Shown here: piece after piece, positions 1 through 8,321 of the stretch
Numbering within the stretch: position 1 is the stretch's first letter
Layout: every line of letters starts with the position of its first letter
Origin: an uncultured Bacteroidales bacterium
GTDB lineage: Bacteria; Bacteroidota; Bacteroidia; Bacteroidales; Paludibacteraceae
Length of the DNA: 64,000 bases
Assembly: GCA_903901975.1 (NCBI GenBank)
Contig: CAIUTB010000070.1
Location: 1-64,000 of the forward strand
Reading direction: 5' to 3'
Position numbers and translations under genes: made by a program
Notes under the pieces: model-generated
Databases searched by the model: none
What the model saw: the letters and a program-made list of their open reading frames with translations, nothing else
Told to the model about the DNA's origin: nothing

Positions 1-111
1 AACACTTTACTGCTGGAAAGATTTATTGAGATGTTTGCCATTAAACCATACTTACTCAAAAATAGCCAAAATGTCAAAGAGCTACTATTATACGGCACTA
101 TTGCCGCTTAA
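1..111 (+). CDS. C-terminal fragment of an unidentified protein
   Basis: An open frame enters from the left edge and ends with TAA at 109-111, giving 36 residues (NTLLLERFIEMF... ending YGTIAA). The last residues are mildly hydrophobic. It ends 2 bp before the converging stop codon of the minus-strand PAS gene, the tight tail-to-tail spacing expected of two real genes. No family is recognised from so short a piece. Confidence 0.5.
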   Translation, partial: NTLLLERFIEMFAIKPYLLKNSQNVKELLLYGTIAA

Positions 112-113
112 TG

Positions 114-779
114 TTAATGAAAGATTAACGAACTATTGTTATCAAGCTGCGTAGCTAAAAGTACCTTTTCCTCCTCCTGTTTATTTTGGAGATAAACAGC
201 AAATTTTTTGAGCATTTCTTGAGATTTAATCAATTCATTTTCTGCCTGTTTAAGCTCACTGATGTCAATAAAGGTGCAAATCACTTGCTTAATACTACCA
301 TCGTTATTCAATTGAAGCTCAGCATCTACATTTAACCACACCCGGTCTGCTTTTGAGGGTCGATAAACTCCCATTACTACATTGTGAACTGATTGTTGAG
401 TTGCTATGGCTTGTGGAACAGGATGTGTAGGTCCGGGAAATGCTGAACCATCTTGGTGAATGACATTCCAATCGGGATCGAATGAAGTTTTTCCCAACAG
501 TTGTTCTTCGCTAATGCCTAATAATTCAAGCGATTTAGGATTGCTCAGGAGTATTTCTGAATGAACGTTTTGAATCATAACACCCACTTGCATGTCCCAA
601 ACCATATTTTTAAATTTCAAATCACTCTCATTACTTTCAGCCAAATTGTTTTTAGAACTTTGGTCTGAATAGATTATTGAGGCCAACCTTTCGTTTTCAA
701 TCTTTAACTCATTATTCTCTGTCTGGAGTGTAAAAAGTTTCTTTGCAAATTCTATCTCAGATAAGGCATTATTATTCAT
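114..779 (-). CDS. PAS-domain protein ending in a degenerate histidine-kinase H-box region
   Basis: A 221-residue soluble protein with no signal peptide or membrane segment. Residues 1-40 look like a coiled coil, and about 55-165 form a PAS domain with its PAC tail (VICTFIDISELKQAE). The C-terminus (about 185-221) resembles the start of a HisKA_3 dimerisation helix (LQ..REEER..IA.ELHD), but the phospho-accepting His is replaced (ATQLDNN) and the protein stops a few residues later, with no ATPase domain. It is therefore probably a sensory or partner protein, or a truncated kinase, rather than an active kinase. A minus-strand promoter lies at 821-828. The PAS assignment is firm; the kinase-remnant reading is inference. 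Confidence 0.8.
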   Translation of the reverse strand: MNNNALSEIEFAKKLFTLQTENNELKIENERLASIIYSDQSSKNNLAESNESDLKFKNMVWDMQVGVMIQNVHSEILLSNPKSLELLGISEEQLLGKTSFDPDWNVIHQDGSAFPGPTHPVPQAIATQQSVHNVVMGVYRPSKADRVWLNVDAELQLNNDGSIKQVICTFIDISELKQAENELIKSQEMLKKFAVYLQNKQEEEKVLLATQLDNNSSLIFH

Positions 780-820
780 GAAATTCTACATTATTAATGA
801 GTCCTAAGGAATATTTATGA

Positions 821-828
821 CAAATATA
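821..828 (-). promoter_or_regulatory. Bacteroidota -7 box for the PAS gene
   Basis: On the minus strand this reads TATATTTG, a full match to TAnnTTTG, about 42 nt upstream of the PAS gene start codon. No convincing -33 element was found. Confidence 0.5.
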
Positions 829-948
829 TCAATATTTATTTATAATCCACGATATTATTTAAATTCAGAAAATAGTCCATCGCCTTAAATGTTAAAATAA
901 AACTTGATTTTCTTCGGATATTATGGTGTCAAATCCATTTTTTTATTG

Positions 949-956
949 TATATTTG
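949..956 (+). promoter_or_regulatory. Bacteroidota -7 box for gyrB
   Basis: TATATTTG, a full match to TAnnTTTG, sits 87 nt upstream of the gyrB start and implies a 5' leader of about 80 nt. The -33 region is not clear. Confidence 0.5.
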
Positions 957-1030
957 TCTGTTTTTTTGGATAGAACAGCTTAAATTGGAAATAAATAAAA
1001 AACTATCTTCAAACAACTGAAATTAAATAA

Positions 1031-3007
<1,977 letters not shown>

Positions 3008-3015
3008 ATTAGTTT

Positions 3016-3071
3016 ACAGTTGATAGTTGGCAGTTAATGGCTGGTCAACTATCAACTGTCAACTATCAACT
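3016..3071. repeat. Palindromic intergenic repeat after gyrB
   Basis: A perfect 14-bp inverted repeat: ACAGTTGATAGTTG at 3016-3029 and its complement CAACTATCAACTGT at 3046-3059, with a 16-nt loop. A further direct copy of the 3' arm (CAACTATCAACT) follows at 3060-3071, only 5 nt before the next ATG. There is no T-run, so this is a hairpin or dispersed repeat rather than a classic terminator. A related string (CTGCCAACTGCCAACTAC) lies at 20181-20198, beside the typA stop codon. Confidence 0.75.
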
Positions 3072-3076
3072 AAAAA

Positions 3077-3619
3077 ATGAATATAGCCGTTTTTTGTTCT
3101 TCAAGTAATCACATTGCCGACAATTATAAACAAGTCGGATTTCGACTGGGTGAAATGATTGCCGAAAGTGGAAATACACTTGTATATGGTGGAGCAACAG
3201 GTGGTTTGATGGATTCGGTTTCGGAAGGTGCGGCCTGTAAGAACGGACAGATTATCGGTGTAATCCCGCAAGCAGTTATCCGAATGAACCGGCAAAGTTC
3301 ACTGCCAACTCAGCTGATTACGGTGGAAACCATGAGTGAGCGAAAGGCAACCATGAAGGAGCTTTCGGATATTTTTGTGGTTTTGCCCGGAAGTTACGGA
3401 ACCTTGGACGAAATGCTCGATATAGTAACTTCTGCCATTGTGGGAGAACATAAAAAGCCTTTAATACTGTTAAATCAAAATGGTTTTTATAATCAGTTTT
3501 TGGGACAGATTGAGCTTATGCGAAATGAAATGTTTATACCTGTCGAAAATTACAAACCGATTGTTGTTGAAGATATTGAATCCTGTTTTGAATTAATCAT
3601 TCAATTCAAAAATTCATGA
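3077..3619 (+). CDS. LOG-family nucleotide phosphoribohydrolase
   Basis: A 180-residue cytoplasmic Rossmann-fold protein of the LOG (lysine decarboxylase-like) family. Characterised members release a free base from nucleoside 5'-monophosphates, including cytokinin ribotides. Seen here: the N-terminal Rossmann motif (VFCSSSNH), YGGATGGLMD, and the active-site segment SERKATM followed by PGSYGTLDEM, which matches the family signature PGGxGTxxE with Ser for the second Gly. The length is typical. It follows gyrB by 69 bp across a palindromic repeat, so co-transcription is possible. The true substrate is unknown. Confidence 0.88.
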   Translation: MNIAVFCSSSNHIADNYKQVGFRLGEMIAESGNTLVYGGATGGLMDSVSEGAACKNGQIIGVIPQAVIRMNRQSSLPTQLITVETMSERKATMKELSDIFVVLPGSYGTLDEMLDIVTSAIVGEHKKPLILLNQNGFYNQFLGQIELMRNEMFIPVENYKPIVVEDIESCFELIIQFKNS

Positions 3620-3663
3620 AAGAGCTTCAATTATGAAATATGAATTATAAATTTTGAATTATA

Positions 3664-4980
3664 ATGAATCTTTTTTGGAAAACACTCTTTGGAGCAATCA
3701 CTCCGACAGCTAAGCTCGAAAAGAATGAAGCTGATTTGGTAAAAGCCATGCACCGCTATGCTGAAGTCGAAAAATCGGTTGAACTTGCCGAATACAAAAA
3801 GCTCTACCACCTTGTAAAAGCTGCTGAATTTCAGGAGAATAAGAAGATTCTGCAAAACCGCAAGTATAAAGATACCGAAGAATACCGCATCTCAAATAAA
3901 TATAAGAAACTTCATCATTCCCCCGATATTTTACTTTATTATAAAGTGTTGGAATCAGATGATTTGCTGCAATACTTAAATTTTAAAACTACCCCTGAAT
4001 ACGAATTATTGGGCGATAAAAAGAAAGTAAAAGCTACGGAATCGCTTAAAAAAATGAAAGCTTATGAAAAATCGAAAGCTTTTAAAACCTACACACGCTT
4101 TCATAATTCTTTCATAATCAAAGAGTATGAAGATTTAAAAACTAAAGTTACAAAGCCCGAATTCAAAAAATCAAATGAATTTTGGGCGAATGAAAAACGT
4201 TGGCACAGTACTCCCGAATTTGTAATACAAGAACGTTTTTACGAATTGGCCAAAAATTCAGATATTGTTTTTTATGAAAATGAAAAGCCGGAACGTTTTG
4301 AAAAATACCGCAAGCTCAAGTTGACTTTTCAGGACGAATTTGAATGGAATACGCTTGATAAATCGCACTGGAACTTTGGGTTTCATTATAAGAGTGCAAA
4401 TCTGATTGAAGATCACTCGTTTGCAAATGAAAAACAGGCTAATAATTCCGGAAAAAATGTTTCGGTAGAAGAAGGTATTCTGAAACTGGAAACCAAACGC
4501 GAGAAAGTAAAAACACGCGCTTGGCATGAAAAAAAAGGTTTTATCCAGAAAGAATTCCATTACACTTCTGATGTTTTACAGACTGCCGAAAAGTTCCGTC
4601 AGAAATACGGAATTATCAGAGCAAAAATCCGTTGTACAGGTAATATTAATCATACATTTTGGCTTGGAGCAGATGATAAACTTCCTAATGTCAAGATATT
4701 CCATTTCGATGGAAAGAAAATAAATATTGGTAATGCCAACAAAAATATTTTTGATGGAATAAAAATTGCAGGTCTGAATACAAGTCAATACTATATATAC
4801 TCACTTATTTGGACCAAAAAAGAACTTATCTGGCAAATTAACAATCTTGAAGTTTATCGAACTGCAAGTAACATTCCTGAAAAAGAAATGTATCTGGCTT
4901 TCAACTCGTTTATTAAAGAAAAACAGCGGGGAACTACTGGTCATATCGAAGTCGATTGGGTGAGAGTATACACAAATTAG
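3664..4980 (+). CDS. N-terminal helical-repeat protein with a GH16-like C-terminal domain
   Basis: A 438-residue protein with no signal peptide. Residues about 20-220 are charged, Lys/Glu/Tyr-rich and helical, and contain diverged repeats of roughly 35 residues (EYrxLxxKxKxLxxSpdf-like; compare stretches starting DTEEY, TTPEY and IIKEY). From about 222 the sequence resembles a GH16/LamG-type jelly roll, opening with FQDEFEWNTLDKSHW and closing with IEVDWVRVYTN. The GH16 catalytic motif ExDxxE is not found; the corresponding stretch reads WLGADDKLPNVKIFHFD. I infer a non-catalytic, intracellular or non-classically exported glycan-binding-like protein. Function is unknown. Confidence 0.75.
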   Translation: MNLFWKTLFGAITPTAKLEKNEADLVKAMHRYAEVEKSVELAEYKKLYHLVKAAEFQENKKILQNRKYKDTEEYRISNKYKKLHHSPDILLYYKVLESDDLLQYLNFKTTPEYELLGDKKKVKATESLKKMKAYEKSKAFKTYTRFHNSFIIKEYEDLKTKVTKPEFKKSNEFWANEKRWHSTPEFVIQERFYELAKNSDIVFYENEKPERFEKYRKLKLTFQDEFEWNTLDKSHWNFGFHYKSANLIEDHSFANEKQANNSGKNVSVEEGILKLETKREKVKTRAWHEKKGFIQKEFHYTSDVLQTAEKFRQKYGIIRAKIRCTGNINHTFWLGADDKLPNVKIFHFDGKKINIGNANKNIFDGIKIAGLNTSQYYIYSLIWTKKELIWQINNLEVYRTASNIPEKEMYLAFNSFIKEKQRGTTGHIEVDWVRVYTN

Positions 4981-4981
4981 A

Positions 4982-5012
4982 AGCCCTCTAAATCCCCCAT
5001 AGGGGACTTTAA
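4982..5012. repeat. Dispersed CCCC/GGGG intergenic repeat (reverse orientation)
   Basis: Pattern AGCCCTCTAAATCCCCCATAGGGGACTTT, the reverse orientation of the copies at 5097-5125 and 25503-25532. Related shorter versions lie at 20111-20131 and 41907-41931. Each copy has a small internal C-run/G-run palindrome. Confidence 0.75.
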
Positions 5013-5063
5013 GAAATAAGTTTTAATAATATCATATTCGCTTTTGTATTATTTACAATCTAA

Positions 5064-6476
5064 ATGGATAATTCAGATACTTCAAATCGAGTCTTCAAGT
5101 CCCCCATGGGGGATGTAGGGGGCTTTTCAACCCACAAAATAAATGTCCTTAATCGTTTTGAAATTGGTGGCAACAACCGTTTTGTACTGATTGCAGGGCC
5201 CTGTGCCATTGAGTCAGAGCAAATGACGATGGAAGTAGCAGCTGAACTTAAACAAATCTGCAATGATTTAGACATTCATTTAATCTTCAAATCCTCATTC
5301 GATAAAGCCAATCGTTCTTCTGTAAAAGCACCTCGTGGATTGGGAATGAAGCGTGGTTTAGAAATCCTTCAACGTGTAAAAACTGAGCTTGATTTACCAA
5401 TTGTAACCGATGTTCATGAAACATGGCAATGCGCTCCGGTAGCCGAAGTGGCCGATATGCTGCAAATTCCTGCCTTTCTTTCCCGTCAAACCGATTTACT
5501 TATTGCTGCTGCAAAAACAGGTAAAATTGTTAACGTAAAAAAGGGACAGTTTATGGCGCCCTGGGATATGAAGAATGTGATAGACAAATTGCGTGACTCC
5601 GGTAACGAGAATATTTTGCTTTGCGAACGCGGTTCTAGTTTTGGCTACAATAACTTGATTGTCGATATGACCGGATTGGTTGAAATGCGCAGTTATGGGT
5701 ATCCGGTGGTTTTCGATGCCACCCATGCTGTTCAGAAGCCGGGTGGTCAAGGAACTTCAACGGGTGGTAACCGCGAGATGGTTCCATATTTGATGCGTGC
5801 TGCGTTGGCTGTGGGTGTCGATGCCATTTTTGCCGAAGTTCATCCCGATCCTGATCATGCGTTTAGCGATGGACCAAATCAGATTCATTTATCTAAAATC
5901 CGCGAAATCCTTGAGCAGGCCATTGCGATTGACAATATAACGAAAAACATCAAATCAAATCAAACTATATCGTACGGACAGGTCGCGACCTGTCCCTACA
6001 CAACTAAAATAAAACTGTTCCTAACTGACGTGGATGGAGTTCTGACTGATGCTGGAATGTATTATTCCGAAGCAGGCGATGAACTAAAGAAATTCAATAC
6101 GCACGACGGTATGGGTTTGCAACTGATTCGTGAAAAAGGAATAAAAACCGGCATCATCACTTCCGAAAATACCAACATGGTGGAGCGCCGATTCAATAAA
6201 CTGAAACTCGATTACCTGTATCAGGGTAAACGTGAGGGAGGAAAACTTGCCTCGGTGAAGGAAATCTGTGAGAAAGAAGGAATTACATTGGACGAAGTGG
6301 CATATATTGGTGATGATGTGAATTGTTTTGAATTACTTTCGTCGGTTGGTTTGGCTGCTTGCCCCGGTGATGCACTTGATGCTATTAAAAATATTTCGGG
6401 AATTATTCAGATGAAGAAAAAAGGTGGTGAAGGTTGTGTACGTGAATTTGTAGAAATGATTATAAGCAAGCTATAG
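5064..6476 (+). CDS. kdsA-kdsC: Fused Kdo-8-phosphate synthase and Kdo-8-phosphate phosphatase
   Basis: A 470-residue cytoplasmic fusion covering two successive steps of Kdo synthesis for lipopolysaccharide. Residues about 30-295 are KdsA (LIAGPCAIES, KSSFDKANRSS, ERGSSFGYNNL, DATHAVQKPGG), which condenses arabinose 5-phosphate with phosphoenolpyruvate. Residues about 318-470 are the HAD phosphatase KdsC (LTDVDGVLTDAG, GIITSEN, YIGDDVNC), which removes the phosphate from Kdo-8-phosphate. Residues 12-21 and the linker around 305-311 are encoded by dispersed intergenic repeats. The start is uncertain: ATG at 5106 would skip part of the repeat-encoded leader. kdsD follows after 3 bp, so the two genes form an operon. 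KdsA and KdsC are usually separate proteins. Confidence 0.92.
   Translation: MDNSDTSNRVFKSPMGDVGGFSTHKINVLNRFEIGGNNRFVLIAGPCAIESEQMTMEVAAELKQICNDLDIHLIFKSSFDKANRSSVKAPRGLGMKRGLEILQRVKTELDLPIVTDVHETWQCAPVAEVADMLQIPAFLSRQTDLLIAAAKTGKIVNVKKGQFMAPWDMKNVIDKLRDSGNENILLCERGSSFGYNNLIVDMTGLVEMRSYGYPVVFDATHAVQKPGGQGTSTGGNREMVPYLMRAALAVGVDAIFAEVHPDPDHAFSDGPNQIHLSKIREILEQAIAIDNITKNIKSNQTISYGQVATCPYTTKIKLFLTDVDGVLTDAGMYYSEAGDELKKFNTHDGMGLQLIREKGIKTGIITSENTNMVERRFNKLKLDYLYQGKREGGKLASVKEICEKEGITLDEVAYIGDDVNCFELLSSVGLAACPGDALDAIKNISGIIQMKKKGGEGCVREFVEMIISKL
5097..5125. repeat. Dispersed CCCC/GGGG repeat inside the kdsA-kdsC coding region
   Basis: AAGTCCCCCATGGGGGATG followed by TAGGGGGCTT. It is read in frame as residues KSPMGDVGGF near the N-terminus of the fusion protein. 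It lies in inverted orientation to the copy at 4982-5012, so the two copies flank the annotated start codon at 5064. Confidence 0.8.
5976..5995. repeat. 20-bp perfect palindrome encoding the KdsA-KdsC linker
   Basis: GGACAGGTCGCGACCTGTCC is fully self-complementary and lies in the string CGTAC...CTACA. It is translated as part of the inter-domain linker (GQVATCP). Its composition differs from the surrounding AT-rich sequence, and its form is that of a mobile intergenic palindrome that landed in frame. Confidence 0.85.
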
Positions 6477-6479
6477 AAA

Positions 6480-7442
6480 ATGGATTTTATTGAACGTAGC
6501 AAAGAAATATTCCAACAGGAAATATCTGAACTTCAGAAGTTAGCTGATAAGATTGGACCGGAAATAAACGAAGCAGTTGAGCTGATTTATGCCAGTAAGG
6601 GTAAGTTGGTTATTATGGGCGTTGGGAAAACCGGAATTATTGGGCACAAAATATCTTCTTCACTTGCTTCTACCGGTACTCCTTCTATATTTATAAATGC
6701 TGCAGAGGCCATGCATGGTGATTTAGGAATGGTAAGCAAAAATGATATTGTTGTACTGATTTCAAATAGTGGTAGTTCTTCCGAAATTCTGAATGTAGTT
6801 GCACCTTTAAAAAAGATTGGTTGTAAACTGATTGCCATGACAGGAAATCCCCATTCTGCTTTGGCGAAGGAAGTTGCTTTGGTATTGAATACTGGAGTCA
6901 CCAAAGAAGCCTGTCCACTTGATTTAGCACCTACAACATCAACTACAGCCACTTTAGTCATGGGCGATGCTTTGACAATTTGCCTCATGGAACGCCGTGG
7001 ATTTAAGGCTGAAAATTATGCACTTTACCATCCCGGAGGAGCTTTGGGTCGTAGGTTGATTTCCCGTGTGAAGGACGAAATGTTTACCGATGTTCCGAAA
7101 GTGTATGAAACGACTGTTTTCAAAGATGTTATTTACGAAGTGAGCAACAAACGATTAGGAATGACAATGGTTTATAATGCTCAAAATCAAGCTATAGGAA
7201 TCATAACTGATGGTGATATTCGTCGGGCTATTCAAAAATTTGATGAGCTGAAAAACCTGAAGGCTGTTGATTTTATGACTCAGGGTTTCAAACGGATTAA
7301 TCAGGAAGAATTACTGACTGATGCACTTGAAATGATGGATTTGAATAAAATTACCACTCTTACAGTAATTGATGAAACCGAACAGGTTGTTGGAATTCTT
7401 TCCATTCACAATATCATTGATTTTAGGAATCCAATAAACTAA
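6480..7442 (+). CDS. kdsD: Arabinose-5-phosphate isomerase (KpsF/GutQ family)
   Basis: A 320-residue cytoplasmic enzyme that converts ribulose 5-phosphate to arabinose 5-phosphate, the substrate of the KdsA half just upstream. An N-terminal SIS sugar-isomerase domain (about 30-170; GVGKTGIIGHKI, SNSGSSSE, PTTSTTATLVMGD, HPGGALGRRL) is followed by two CBS domains (about 200-320). The length is typical. Only 3 bp separate it from kdsA-kdsC, so three consecutive Kdo steps sit in one two-gene operon. Confidence 0.94.
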   Translation: MDFIERSKEIFQQEISELQKLADKIGPEINEAVELIYASKGKLVIMGVGKTGIIGHKISSSLASTGTPSIFINAAEAMHGDLGMVSKNDIVVLISNSGSSSEILNVVAPLKKIGCKLIAMTGNPHSALAKEVALVLNTGVTKEACPLDLAPTTSTTATLVMGDALTICLMERRGFKAENYALYHPGGALGRRLISRVKDEMFTDVPKVYETTVFKDVIYEVSNKRLGMTMVYNAQNQAIGIITDGDIRRAIQKFDELKNLKAVDFMTQGFKRINQEELLTDALEMMDLNKITTLTVIDETEQVVGILSIHNIIDFRNPIN

Positions 7443-7475
7443 TAAATAAAATATTTCTCTTTTGGGTTAGGGGTC

Positions 7476-8321
7476 ATGAGATTCAAAAAAATATATATTG
7501 AAATAACAAACAGCTGCAATTTCGATTGCAGCTTTTGTTTTAAAACGTCACGAGCAAACAAATTCATGTCACCGGATGAATTTCGGTTGGTGGTGGAGAA
7601 AATACGACCGTTTACTAACTACATTTACCTTCATGTATTGGGTGAACCACTTTTACACCCACAACTCGATGAAATTCTAAGCATTGCAGAAGCTGCCGGA
7701 TTGAATATCAACATTACTACCAATGGTGGTTTGCTGGAGCGAAAGAAAGAAATACTTTTCAGGCATTCTGTCCGTCAAGTAAACATTTCACTCCATGATG
7801 CTGAGGAGAATATAGCTCCCGAAAAATGGGATGATTACCTGAAATCATCACTTGATTTTGCTCAAAAGGCTGCCCCGGATATGTATATTTGTTTACGACT
7901 TTGGAATTCAACCAGTGAAACCAGCCAGGTATTTAATTCGCTATTTTTGAGTCGGATAGCTGCAAAATTCAATTTTGCAGAGGAAACATTAAATGGAAAT
8001 ACCAATGGAAATGGTATCAAATTAGCTGAACATATTTTTCTGCAACGTGCACCCCGTTTTGAATGGCCGGATGAAAAGCAAGTCGGAACACAAACTCTGA
8101 AACATTGCTATGCACTTCGTGACCATATTGCTATTCTGGCTGATGGTCAGGTTGTTCCTTGCTGTTTGGATGCTGATGCTAGTATATTACTTGGAAATAT
8201 CTTCACCGGAGATTTATTAGAAATTCTGAAAACTCAACGTACAATAGACATAAAAAAGGGATTCGAACAACGAAAAGTTGTCGAACCCCTTTGTGCTACT
8301 TGCGGGTTTATTGTAGACTAA
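7476..8321 (+). CDS. Radical SAM protein with a SPASM-type C-terminus
   Basis: A 281-residue cytoplasmic iron-sulfur enzyme. The radical SAM cluster motif CxxxCxxC is at C14, C18 and C21 (CNFDCSFCF). Further Cys at 211, 229, 230, 273 and 276 fit a SPASM-like auxiliary cluster (CYALRDH, VVPCCLDAD, CATCG). This architecture is typical of small peptide- or protein-modifying enzymes. It is clearly shorter than anaerobic sulfatase-maturating enzymes (about 370-400 residues), so I do not assign that role despite the sulfatases far downstream. No precursor peptide gene is visible nearby. The substrate is unknown. The start ATG follows a short string TTGGGTTAGGGGTC that resembles part of the dispersed C/G-rich repeat. 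Confidence 0.85.
   Translation: MRFKKIYIEITNSCNFDCSFCFKTSRANKFMSPDEFRLVVEKIRPFTNYIYLHVLGEPLLHPQLDEILSIAEAAGLNINITTNGGLLERKKEILFRHSVRQVNISLHDAEENIAPEKWDDYLKSSLDFAQKAAPDMYICLRLWNSTSETSQVFNSLFLSRIAAKFNFAEETLNGNTNGNGIKLAEHIFLQRAPRFEWPDEKQVGTQTLKHCYALRDHIAILADGQVVPCCLDADASILLGNIFTGDLLEILKTQRTIDIKKGFEQRKVVEPLCATCGFIVD

Noticed and set aside
5976-5995. GGTCGCGACC palindrome as another copy of the locus operator
   Set aside because: The core differs from TTGGTyGACCAA, it lies in a coding region and has no promoter box; it fits a dispersed repeat instead.
7476-8321. Anaerobic sulfatase-maturating enzyme
   Set aside because: The protein is about 100 residues too short and has too few cysteines for the two auxiliary clusters of anSME, and it is more than 35 kb from the sulfatases.
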